Shown piece by piece: positions 1 to 7,176 of a stretch of 9,486 nt of DNA. Origin of the DNA: Actinomycetota bacterium (lineage in GTDB: Bacteria > Actinomycetota > Acidimicrobiia > Acidimicrobiales > AC-14); NCBI GenBank assembly GCA_020200615.1, contig JAIVIH010000011.1:5259-14744 (forward strand), given 5' to 3'. How positions within the stretch are numbered: the first letter of the stretch is position 1; each line of letters begins with the position of its first letter. The notes beneath the pieces are model-generated. The model saw nothing but the letters and a program-made list of their open reading frames with translations. It did no database searches and was not told where the DNA came from. The position numbers and the translations under genes were made by a program.

Positions 1-11
1 GCACGGCGTCA

Positions 12-1667
12 TTGTCTCCCAGTCCGCTGCCGACCCCGGACACCCGCCGTCGGCGGCGGCGCCCCTCGGGCGAACCTCCGCCGCTCCCCCGCGACCTCCG
101 GCGAAGCGGGCGGTACTGGGCCGCGCTCACCGTGGGCGTGCTGGTGGTGTGGTTCCTCGTCGTGCTCGTCGGCTTCGGTCAGACCATCGATCGGATCGAC
201 CACAGCATCCTGAGGCGCGTGGTCCGCGTGCGGACGCCCAGCCTGACCCGGGTCATGCGGTGGCTCCAGTTCCTGGGGTCGGACGAGGCCATCCTCGTGC
301 TCCGATGGTCGGCCCTCCTGATCGCCCTGGCCTGCGAGCGCTTCCGCCACGTGCTGGTGTTCGTCGCCTGCATCCTCCTGTCCACTGCGCTGACGTCCAT
401 CCTGACGGAGATCTTCGGGCGCTCCCGGCCGCTCGGGGTCGAGATCCTCGGAAGCTGGAGCGGCTTCTCCCACCCGTCGAGGCCCATGGTCGACGTGGGC
501 ATCTCCCTCGTCGCCCTCATCTACATGGTCGTTCCACGCGGCCCCTGGCGATCCCGGGCGAAATGGGTGGCGGCGGGGTATCTCCTCCTGCTGGCCCTGA
601 CCCGGATCTACCTGGCCGTGGACAACCCGACCGACGTGGTGTTCGGGCTGATCCTGGGCGTGGGCCTGACCGTGATCACGTTCCGGGTCGTGGTGCCGAA
701 CGACGTCTTCCCGATCACCTACAACCGCGGCCGGAGCGCCCACCTGGACGTGGGGGGGATGCGGGGAGAGGCCATCCGCCAGGCGATCCGGGAGCAGCTG
801 GGCCTCGAGGTGCTGGCCGTGGAGGCCTTCGGGCTCGACGGCTCGGCCGGCTCCACGCCCTTGCGGATCAGTGTGGCCGATCCGCCGGAAACGGCCCTCT
901 TCGGCAAGCTGTACGCGGCCACGCACCTGCGATCCGATCGGTGGTACAAGCTCGGCCGCACGCTCCTCTACGGCCGCTTGGAGGACGAGTCGACGTTTTC
1001 GACCGTCCGCCGGCTCGTCCAATACGAGGACTACCTCCTGCGGCTCATGCGGCACGCGGGCATTCCCACGGCAGAGCCCTACGGATTCGCCGAGATCACG
1101 CCCGAGCGCGAGTACGTCATCGTCACCGAGTTCTTCGAAGGGGCCAGGGAGATCACCGAGGTCGAGGTGGACGAAGCCGTCATCGACAACGCCCTCGGCG
1201 TCGTCCGGTGCCTGTGGGAGTCCGGCCTGGCCCATCGGGACATAAAGCCGGCCAACGTGCTCGTGCGCGACAGCAAGGTCCTGCTCATCGACGTGGCCTT
1301 CGCCGAGGTCCGGCCGTCACCATGGCGGCAGGCGGTCGATCTGGCCAACATGATGCTGGTCCTGGCCCTGCGCACCGACCCCGACACCGTCTACGCCCGC
1401 GCCATCCGCCTCTTCACGCCGGACGAGATCGCCGAAGCCTTCGCCGCCACCCGGGGGCTTACCCTGACCAGCCAGCTCCGGGCCCGCATCCGCCAGGACG
1501 GTCGCGACCTGATCGGCCGCTTCCGGGAGCTGGCTCCCGACCGGGCCCCGATCCGGATCCAGCGGTGGAGCGTCCGTCGCATCGTCCTCACCGTCGGCGT
1601 TCTGTTGGGGTCCCTGTTGACCCTGGCCCTGACCATCAGCGCCTTCTCCCGGGCGAGCCTGCTGTGA
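12..1667 (+). CDS. Membrane protein: degenerate PAP2-like domain fused to a protein-kinase-like domain
   Basis: The 551-residue product starts with a short Arg-rich tail (six Arg at 12-17). About six hydrophobic segments follow (roughly 35-56, 93-108, 111-131, 160-175, 184-203, 208-228) in a PAP2-like layout. The PAP2 motifs are eroded: the first ends in RSRP at 137-140, the second reads PSRP at 155-158 instead of PSGH, and the third has TR at 197-198 but Asp204 where the catalytic His belongs. Lipid phosphatase activity is therefore doubtful. Residues about 280-505 form a kinase-like domain with a candidate ATP-binding Lys299, a catalytic loop HRDIKPAN starting at 408, and the metal-binding Asp427 in IDVAF (no DFG glycine). 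A last membrane segment lies at about 523-545. With the basic N-terminus inside, the kinase faces the cytoplasm. Similar kinase domains occur on actinobacterial UPF0104/LPG-synthase-like membrane proteins (recalled). The substrate is unknown. The TTG start is uncertain because the frame stays open to the window edge. Confidence 0.85.
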   Translation: MSPSPLPTPDTRRRRRRPSGEPPPLPRDLRRSGRYWAALTVGVLVVWFLVVLVGFGQTIDRIDHSILRRVVRVRTPSLTRVMRWLQFLGSDEAILVLRWSALLIALACERFRHVLVFVACILLSTALTSILTEIFGRSRPLGVEILGSWSGFSHPSRPMVDVGISLVALIYMVVPRGPWRSRAKWVAAGYLLLLALTRIYLAVDNPTDVVFGLILGVGLTVITFRVVVPNDVFPITYNRGRSAHLDVGGMRGEAIRQAIREQLGLEVLAVEAFGLDGSAGSTPLRISVADPPETALFGKLYAATHLRSDRWYKLGRTLLYGRLEDESTFSTVRRLVQYEDYLLRLMRHAGIPTAEPYGFAEITPEREYVIVTEFFEGAREITEVEVDEAVIDNALGVVRCLWESGLAHRDIKPANVLVRDSKVLLIDVAFAEVRPSPWRQAVDLANMMLVLALRTDPDTVYARAIRLFTPDEIAEAFAATRGLTLTSQLRARIRQDGRDLIGRFRELAPDRAPIRIQRWSVRRIVLTVGVLLGSLLTLALTISAFSRASLL

Positions 1668-2218
1668 GCGGGACAGGCCGGCACCGGGCCTGGGTGCTCT
1701 TGGCCATGACGGTCGTGGCCGCGGCTCCGGCGTGTTCGACGGTTCGGACCTCAGCCGCGCCGACGTGCGTACCCAAGTCGGCGGACACCCTGGTACTGAT
1801 GGCGCAGTCGGTGCCCAGCGCCGCCCAGATCCCCTGCATCGCCAGCTACCCGGCGGGGTGGCACTTCGCCAAGATGACGATCCGGAGCGGACGGTCGGAG
1901 TTCGTCCTCGACTCGGACCGGGCCGGCATCTCCGCGGTCCGCGTCAACCTGATGCGCCAATGCGATGTCACCGGCGCCACCGAGATTCCCTCCGACGAGC
2001 CCAACACGCGGCGGTTCGAGCGGATCTTGTCGGTGGTGAGGGAGTTCAAAGCGGTGCGCACCTACCAGTTCGACGGTGGCTGCGTCACCTACCGGTTCGA
2101 CTTCCACCGCCGGGGCCAGGCCCTGGTCAACGAGGTGTCGGTGGCCGTCGGCTTCGCCACTCGAGCCCAACTGGCAGCCCAGGTGCGCGACCGCTCGAAC
2201 GGTGAACTGACCCTGTAG
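1664..2218 (+). CDS. Small putative secreted lipoprotein, translationally coupled to the PAP2-kinase gene
   Basis: The predicted product has 184 residues. The GTG start at 1664 overlaps the TGA of the upstream gene in a GTGA arrangement, which suggests translational coupling and a shared transcript. The N-terminus has basic residues (R6, H7, R8), a hydrophobic stretch (W10-A21), then A-P-A-C with Cys24. This is an imperfect lipobox, so it is either a lipoprotein or a protein cleaved by ordinary signal peptidase. Four further cysteines (35, 58, 100, 140) could form two disulfides outside the membrane. The mature part is mixed polar sequence with no domain I recognise. Its tight link to the membrane kinase suggests it works at the same place, for example as an extracytoplasmic partner, but this is inference. 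The stop lies 21 bp from the stop of the convergent phosphatase gene. Confidence 0.75.
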   Translation: MSGTGRHRAWVLLAMTVVAAAPACSTVRTSAAPTCVPKSADTLVLMAQSVPSAAQIPCIASYPAGWHFAKMTIRSGRSEFVLDSDRAGISAVRVNLMRQCDVTGATEIPSDEPNTRRFERILSVVREFKAVRTYQFDGGCVTYRFDFHRRGQALVNEVSVAVGFATRAQLAAQVRDRSNGELTL

Positions 2219-2219
2219 A

Positions 2220-2234
2220 GGCCGGAATCCGGCC
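2220..2234. terminator. GC-rich hairpin between convergent genes, candidate bidirectional terminator
   Basis: GGCCGG (2220-2225) and CCGGCC (2229-2234) form a perfect 6-bp stem around a 3-base loop, just after the lipoprotein stop and before the convergent phosphatase stop. There is no T-tract on either side, so intrinsic termination is possible but not proven. The position between two stop codons is the main support. Confidence 0.45.
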
Positions 2235-2239
2235 CGTCC

Positions 2240-4588
2240 TCACGCCGGCGATGGGGCAGGCACTTCGAACCACACGCACTTTCCCCGAGGGGTAGGGCTG
2301 ATGCCCCACCGGGTGGCCAGGCGCTCGAGGAGGACGAGCCCCCGCCCGCCCGGGCCGTGGGTCCGTTCCTGTACGAGCTGAGGACGAGGCTGGTCGGGGG
2401 AACCGTCGCCCACCTCAATGCGCAGGCGGTCGCCGTCGTACCGGATGACCACCGAGAACGGGGACCGGGCGTGAAGGATGGCGTTGGTCGCGGCCTCACT
2501 GAGCAGCAGGACGGCGTCGCCGGATGCCAGCTCGGGCATCCGCCAGCTGGCCAGCACTCCGACGAGGAACCGCCGGGCGGCGCCCGCGCTCGACGGGTGA
2601 GGCGGAAGCTGGATCCGAGCCTCCCGCGGCGGGAGCAGGCGAACCGTGTGGCCCCCGTGGGGCGGGGGGTAATCGGGGCCGTCGGCGCCCTCTCCGCCCA
2701 GCGCGCTCCGGAGACGGCCTTCGGGATCGTCGGCCGCGTCGGGCGGTACGCGCAGGACGAGGATGGCAACGTCGTCTCCCAACGAGCCCCCGGAGAAGAC
2801 CACGGCCGCTTTGCGGAGCCCTTCGGCCAGCTCCTCGGCCGAAGCTGCAGTGGCGCCGAGGAGGGTCTCGGCCAAGGCCTCGTCGGCGAACTGCTCACCG
2901 GCGGCGTTGCGGGCCTCGGAGATCCCGTCGGTGAAGAAGGCCAGCGAGTCTCCGGGGCCGAGACCCACCCGGTCCTCACTCAACTCCAGGTCGTCGAAGA
3001 CCCCCACCAGGGTGCCCGGCTGGCCCCGGACGTCGATCCATCCCGCCCGCCTCACCACGACGGGCCGCGGATGGCCGGCACAGGCGAGGGTGACCCAGGC
3101 CCCGCAGCGGTCGACCTCGACCTCGGCGAAGATGGCGGCGCAGAAGCGGTCGTCGGCCTCGGGCTCGGCCAGTAGGGCCCCGTTCACCGCGGTCAGGGCG
3201 TCGGTGGGACCGTCTCCCCGGCCGGCCACCGCCCGCAGGGTGTAGCGGACGAGGGCCGTTCTCGAGGCGGCACGGGCGCCTCTCCCGCACACGTCCCCCA
3301 TGGCCACGCCCCAGCGGTTGGGCCCGAGGCGGAAGACGTCGTAGAAGTCGCCGCCGACGGCGACCGACCGGTCGCCGGGCCGGTACACCGCTCCCAGCTC
3401 CATCCCCGGGATCTCGGGGGTACGAGGGGGTAGCAGGCTCTGCTGGAGGGTGCGGGCCGTCTCCCGCTCGACCTCGTAGAGCCGGGCTCGCTCGAGGGCC
3501 TGAGAGCTGTGGCCGGCCAGGGCCTCGAGGAACTGGCAGTCGTCGTCGCCGAACTGCCGGTCGCCGTCCCACCCGAAGGAGGCCACCCCGAACACCTGCC
3601 GTCCGAGAGCCATGGGGACCACGGCCAAGGCCACAGTATCGCTTCCGTTCATGTCGACCTTCGGGTAGCGCGCCCTCCACTCACCGTGGTCCTGAACGGT
3701 CACCAGGCGCCGGGTACGGAGAGCCTCGGTGGCCGGGACCTCGGCGTCGAGCGGGAGACGCGACCAGCGGCCCATCGAGTCGTCGTTGACTCCGGCCGTT
3801 CGCACGAGGTGGAGGGCGGTGCCGTTCTCCTTCAAGACGTAAAGCGCCGCCCGCACGCAGCCGAGAGCCCGCTGGGCCCCGGTCACCACCACCTCCGCCA
3901 CCTCGTCGACGTCCTTGGCCCCCGCCAGCCGGGCGCTCACCGACTGGATGTGGACCAGTCGTTGGGTCAGACGCTGGGCCGCCTCCCGCTCCCTCCGAGC
4001 CGACTGGTAGAGGCGGGCGTTCTCGATGGCGATGGCGGCGTAAGGGGCGATGCCGACGACCAGCTGCTCATGTTCAGGGGTGAAGACCCCAGGGTGTGCG
4101 TGGCCGAAGAACAGCCCACCCAGGACGTCTCCGTTTCGGGATACCACGGGCATGGCCAGGTAGCTGCGAACCGGCAGGTGGCCGGGAGGCATCCCGTAGT
4201 ACGGAGGGCTCTGGCCGTAGCGCGGATCGGCGGTCACGTCGTCGAGGCGGATCACGCCTTCCCCCCGGAACGTGGGATCGAACACGGCTGTGTTCCTCGG
4301 CATGGGGAAGTCGGCGAAAGCTTCCCGGGGAACGCCGGACAGGGCGTAGAGCATGTAGGACTCGCCCGAGCCGTCCAGGACGTTGTAGAAGAACGCTCCG
4401 AACTGGGCGCCGACCAGATCCTTCGCCACGTCGGTGACCTGGTGGACGGCGCGCTCGAGGTCGAGCTCGGAGACGAGAGCCGCTCCGATGCGCTGGAGGG
4501 TTTCCGCGGTGTGGGCCTCGAGCCGGATCCGTTCCTGCTGTCCGGATTCGACCCCGGTGCCGGCGTCGGTCAAACCCCGCTCACCCAC
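2240..4588 (-). CDS. GAF-GAF-PP2C (SpoIIE/RsbU-type) phosphatase with C-terminal RsbW-like ATPase
   Basis: This 782-residue soluble signalling protein has four parts. Two GAF sensor domains (about 28-195 and 206-366) precede a PP2C/SpoIIE serine phosphatase (about 392-613) with its metal-binding signatures: GGDFYD at 412-417, MGDVCGRG at 430-437, FTDG with Asp554, and GDD at 604-606. A C-terminal HATPase domain of the RsbW anti-sigma kinase type (about 660-778) has an N-box with Glu698 and Asn702, a G1-like VGDGSP with Asp728, and a glycine-rich GGRGL near 747-751. In this family the phosphatase dephosphorylates STAS anti-anti-sigma factors and the RsbW-like domain rephosphorylates them or binds sigma factor. 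No STAS or sigma gene is visible here. The start is GTG at 4588, because an in-frame TGA lies ten codons upstream and no other start comes between. It lies 70 bp downstream of the FtsH-like gene on the same strand, a likely operon. Confidence 0.95.
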   Translation of the reverse strand: MGERGLTDAGTGVESGQQERIRLEAHTAETLQRIGAALVSELDLERAVHQVTDVAKDLVGAQFGAFFYNVLDGSGESYMLYALSGVPREAFADFPMPRNTAVFDPTFRGEGVIRLDDVTADPRYGQSPPYYGMPPGHLPVRSYLAMPVVSRNGDVLGGLFFGHAHPGVFTPEHEQLVVGIAPYAAIAIENARLYQSARREREAAQRLTQRLVHIQSVSARLAGAKDVDEVAEVVVTGAQRALGCVRAALYVLKENGTALHLVRTAGVNDDSMGRWSRLPLDAEVPATEALRTRRLVTVQDHGEWRARYPKVDMNGSDTVALAVVPMALGRQVFGVASFGWDGDRQFGDDDCQFLEALAGHSSQALERARLYEVERETARTLQQSLLPPRTPEIPGMELGAVYRPGDRSVAVGGDFYDVFRLGPNRWGVAMGDVCGRGARAASRTALVRYTLRAVAGRGDGPTDALTAVNGALLAEPEADDRFCAAIFAEVEVDRCGAWVTLACAGHPRPVVVRRAGWIDVRGQPGTLVGVFDDLELSEDRVGLGPGDSLAFFTDGISEARNAAGEQFADEALAETLLGATAASAEELAEGLRKAAVVFSGGSLGDDVAILVLRVPPDAADDPEGRLRSALGGEGADGPDYPPPHGGHTVRLLPPREARIQLPPHPSSAGAARRFLVGVLASWRMPELASGDAVLLLSEAATNAILHARSPFSVVIRYDGDRLRIEVGDGSPDQPRPQLVQERTHGPGGRGLVLLERLATRWGISPTPRGKCVWFEVPAPSPA

Positions 4589-4619
4589 ACTCTGCGAGAG
4601 TACCGGCGATCGCGCTCAT
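4581..4619 (-). other. Possible 12-residue leader ORF overlapping the phosphatase start
   Basis: On the minus strand, ATG at 4619-4617 opens a 12-codon frame ([12 protein letters not shown]) ending in TGA at 4583-4581, inside the second and third codons of the phosphatase gene. A GAGG motif (4628-4625) sits 5 bases before this ATG, a better ribosome-site geometry than anything directly before the phosphatase GTG. It may couple translation or may be chance. Confidence 0.25.
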
Positions 4620-4635
4620 CTCAGCCTCGCCTTAG

Positions 4636-4668
4636 GGGCGCCCGGACCGGGCTCGCCCTCAGGCGCCC
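4636..4668. other. Inverted repeat at the 3' end of the ftsH-like gene
   Basis: GGGCGCC (4636-4642) and GGCGCCC (4662-4668) are perfect 7-base complements separated by 19 bases that include the ftsH-like stop codon (4659-4661). No T-tract follows in the direction of transcription. It could form a hairpin affecting mRNA stability or read-through into the phosphatase gene, but GGCGCC is common in GC-rich DNA. Confidence 0.25.
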
Positions 4669-6182
4669 AGGGTGGGCGCGGGCTGCTCCTCGATGACCCC
4701 GTGGCCGTTGCCCCGGATGAGGTCGTGAAGCTCGCTGGCATTGACGGTTTCCCGGTCGCACAGCTCCTGGGCGATGCGGGTGAGGTCGCGCTCGTTGTCA
4801 CGCAGGATCGTACGGGCGGCCTGCTCGGCGCGGACCATGAGTTCCCGCACCTCCTTGGCGCCGGAGCCACCGTCCTGCCCGAGCTTGGAGCTGTTCATGT
4901 CGTCGCCGGCCAGCTCGAAGCGCCCGGTCATGGCCAGGCGCTCGACCATGCGGCGGGCGAGGGTGGCGGCGTGCTCGAGATCGTCCTCGGAACGGGTGCT
5001 GGGCTGGCCGAAGATGTTCATCTCCGCCGCCCGCCCGCCGAGGAGGACGATGAGCTGGGCCATGAGCTCGCGCTTGGTGGTGACGTCCTTGTCGTCGGCC
5101 GAGGACCAGGGTGAGCGACCGAAGGAGTTGGCCCGGGCGACGATGGACACCCGCGGCGGCGGAGTCACCCCCCGCAGGAGCAGGGAGAGCAGGGCGTGGC
5201 CCGCTTCGTGGACCGAGATGAGCTGCTTCTCGTCGTCGGTCATCAGCCGGGCGCTCCGGGTACCCGACAGAGCTCGAGACATCGCTTCCTCGATGTCGTC
5301 CGGCCCCACGCGGTCGCGATGGCGCCGGGCGGCCAGGAGGCACCCCTCGTTCACGATGCTGGCCAGCTCGGCCGGAGTGAGGCCGGCGGTGTTGGCGGCC
5401 ACGTCGGCCCAATCCACCCGGCGGGAGACGGGCCGGTGCATGGCGTGGAGCTGGAGGATCTTCTCCCGACCTTCCTTATCAGGACGGTCGATGCGCAGCC
5501 GGCGGTCGAACCGGCCGGGGCGCAGCAGGGCGGGGTCGATGAGCTCGGGGCGGTTGGTGGCGCCGAGGAAGCCGTCCAGCTCGACCAGAAGCTGGTTCAG
5601 GGTGTGGTCGAACTCCCGCTCGCCCGAGGTGTCGGCGTTGCGGTGGCGACCGATGGCGTCCAGCTCGTCGATGAAGACGATGCAGGGGGCGTCGCGCTTG
5701 GCCGCGTCGAACAGCTGGCGGACGCGAGCGGCGCCCAGGCCGACGAACTTCTCCACGAAGCTGGTGGCGGAGACGAAGTAGAAGGGAACGCCCGTTTCCC
5801 CAGCGAGGGCTCGGGCCAGCAGCGTCTTCCCGCAGCCCGGCATCCCGTAGAGCAGGATGCCCCGGGGCAGCTCCGCTCCCAGGTTCTGGAACCGCTGCGG
5901 GTTGGAGAGGTACTCAGTGACCTCCCGCAGCTCGGCGATGGCCTCCTCCAGGCCGGCGACGTTGGAGAAGGTGACCTGGCGGCCAGAGCCGTCGGCCTTG
6001 TCAACCTGGAAGGGCGACTCCCCGCCGCCTCCCGCGGTGGTGGCCGGGATCTTGCCGCCCGACCGAAACCTGAAGGATTTCCTACCGGGGCGCGTCATGC
6101 GGAGGCCCACGATAACCGACCCGATGATGAGGACGGCGGAGCCGATGACTTCTGGACGGGTAAAGACGCTGGCAGCGAACAC
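4659..6182 (-). CDS. ftsH: Short FtsH-type AAA+ ATPase/zinc metalloprotease (M41)
   Basis: This 507-residue membrane-anchored ATP-dependent protease has one membrane segment (about 11-28) instead of the usual two flanking a periplasmic domain, then a glycine-rich linker and the AAA+ core. Core motifs are Walker A GMPGCGKT (113-120; usually GPPGTGKT), pore loop FVGLG (146-150), Walker B IVFIDELD (168-175) and arginine fingers in RPGRFDR (Arg224, Arg227). Between LDGF (202-205) and ATNRP (208-212) only two residues remain where FtsH usually has about ten, so the beta-4 strand before sensor 1 is missing. The peptidase part has HEAGH (325-329) and a probable third zinc ligand in EDDLE (Asp400 or Asp401), so it looks intact, and the C-terminal helices are present. 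The GTG start at 6182 has a GGGAGAG-like ribosome site about 5 bases upstream. It is the first gene of a minus-strand pair with the PP2C phosphatase. It is more likely a divergent paralogue than the essential housekeeping FtsH. Confidence 0.92.
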   Translation of the reverse strand: MFAASVFTRPEVIGSAVLIIGSVIVGLRMTRPGRKSFRFRSGGKIPATTAGGGGESPFQVDKADGSGRQVTFSNVAGLEEAIAELREVTEYLSNPQRFQNLGAELPRGILLYGMPGCGKTLLARALAGETGVPFYFVSATSFVEKFVGLGAARVRQLFDAAKRDAPCIVFIDELDAIGRHRNADTSGEREFDHTLNQLLVELDGFLGATNRPELIDPALLRPGRFDRRLRIDRPDKEGREKILQLHAMHRPVSRRVDWADVAANTAGLTPAELASIVNEGCLLAARRHRDRVGPDDIEEAMSRALSGTRSARLMTDDEKQLISVHEAGHALLSLLLRGVTPPPRVSIVARANSFGRSPWSSADDKDVTTKRELMAQLIVLLGGRAAEMNIFGQPSTRSEDDLEHAATLARRMVERLAMTGRFELAGDDMNSSKLGQDGGSGAKEVRELMVRAEQAARTILRDNERDLTRIAQELCDRETVNASELHDLIRGNGHGVIEEQPAPTLGA

Positions 6183-6341
6183 GACGCTCTCCCACCGATG
6201 GAGGAACTCGGAGACCCGGGAACTGCCGGCTGAAGAATCGAAGCCCCACAGGATCGCGCGTTATTCCTGGCCACGCCACATCCTATGGGCGGGGTGGACG
6301 ACCGGGCACCAACGGCCGGCACCGGTGGTAGACCGGAAGCC
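6183..6341. promoter_or_regulatory. Divergent intergenic region between the ftsH-like gene and the DUF6390-like gene
   Basis: About 160 bp separate the two divergent starts, so promoters for both should lie here. I could not pick a convincing -35/-10 pair on either strand. The only clear element is the ribosome-site-like GGGAGAG just before the minus-strand GTG. An ATG at 6285 could also start the plus-strand gene and would shorten this gap. Confidence 0.4.
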
Positions 6342-7084
6342 ATGCCCCAGTCCGGCGTGGTCAGTTCGTCAGGACTGCTGTTGTTCATCCGGTACGCCTT
6401 CATGCCGAACCATCTCGGATATTGCGGTGGTAACGAGAACGAGGTCCTTCTGGAGAGCGCAGCGACCGGGCAGGCCGACGCCCACCTGACGCCGCTCCTG
6501 ACCAAGTTCACCGGCGCCCTGCCGTACCTGCGGTCAATTGCAGCCGCCAACGCGATCGGCGACCCGTTCGACCACCGGGTGGTTGAGGCGTACTGGCTGG
6601 GCAACGAGCTGCTGAGTGGGGTAGAGGCGGGAGACCTCTACCAGACGCTCGAGCAGCGCTTCGGACGTCAACTTCCCCCAAAGCTGCGAGAGCAGGTCCT
6701 TCGGAAGCCGCCTCAGGGAGCCAAACCGTTCCACTTCTTCCATGTCGTCGACGTTTACCGCCATCTTGAGCGCGAAACCGTGGGAATGGCGGCAATGGAC
6801 AGTTGCCGGATCAGTTGGGGCCAGGTCAAGCGGGTGGAGGGGGCGGCCTTGGTCGTCGACCGCCAGCCCCTGGTCGAGCGGGCGGGCAAGCTGTGCTGGG
6901 TGAGGCGCAGCCCGAGCGGGTCCTTCACTCCCACGCCGGCCTGGGCTTCGCCGCCGACGTCGCCGTGGGCGACTGGGTGTCCATCCACTGGGGCTGGGCG
7001 TGCGAGGTGCTCGACTCCCGCCGGCTGGGGAACCTGCGCCACTGGTCGATCCACCACCTGGCCCTGGCCAACCAGACCGTCTGA
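6342..7084 (+). pseudogene. DUF6390-like protein gene, frameshifted near the 3' end
   Basis: Reading from ATG 6342, the first frame gives a well-formed globular protein with an early FIRYAFMPNHLGYCGG stretch, then VVEAYWLGN, FHFFHVVDVYRH and DSCRISWGQV. These resemble the DUF6390 family of unknown function, as I recall it. From about 6890-6930 this frame becomes low-complexity Pro/Ser/Trp/Ala. The sensible continuation (GDWVSIHWGWAC, then a Leu/Arg/His-rich tail ending HHLALANQTV) is in the frame one base behind and stops at TGA 7082-7084. Joining the two frames gives about 247 residues. One lost base near CTGTGCTGGG (6891-6900) would explain it; no clear slippery heptamer is present. The start is uncertain: ATG 6285 adds 19 residues of poor composition, and the GGAAG before 6342 is only 2 bases away. 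It stands alone, divergent from the ftsH-like gene. It may be a true mutation or a sequencing error. Confidence 0.75.
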
Positions 7085-7176
7085 CCGCGTCGAAGTTCAC
7101 GAAGAGCGCGGAATTCTTAATAGGAGCCTTATCGGTCGCCGTGGGTACAACTGGAAGTGGAAGGCAAGGTGTCACA
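7085..7176 (+). other. Lower-GC gap after the DUF6390-like gene
   Basis: This short stretch is clearly less GC-rich than its surroundings. It contains an AGGAG (7122-7126) that lacks a start codon at proper distance (GTG 7141 is 14 bases away) and a TTAATA (7116-7121) that could be a weak -10 box. It may be the leader of the small reading frame that follows. Confidence 0.3.

Noticed and set aside
9..1235. A 408-codon minus-strand frame opposite the PAP2-kinase gene
   Set aside because: Low-complexity charged composition without motifs. The plus strand has clear membrane segments and kinase motifs.
3509..4696. A 395-codon plus-strand frame opposite the phosphatase
   Set aside because: It is a shadow of the GAF domains with His/Gly/Val-rich random composition, and it also runs into the ftsH-like 3' end.
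5196..6233. A 345-codon plus-strand frame opposite the ftsH-like gene
   Set aside because: No recognisable domain. The minus strand carries Walker A/B, arginine fingers and HEAGH.
6900..6935. Programmed -1 frameshifting in the DUF6390-like gene
   Set aside because: No slippery heptamer in the first frame and no obvious downstream pseudoknot. A simple one-base loss fits better.
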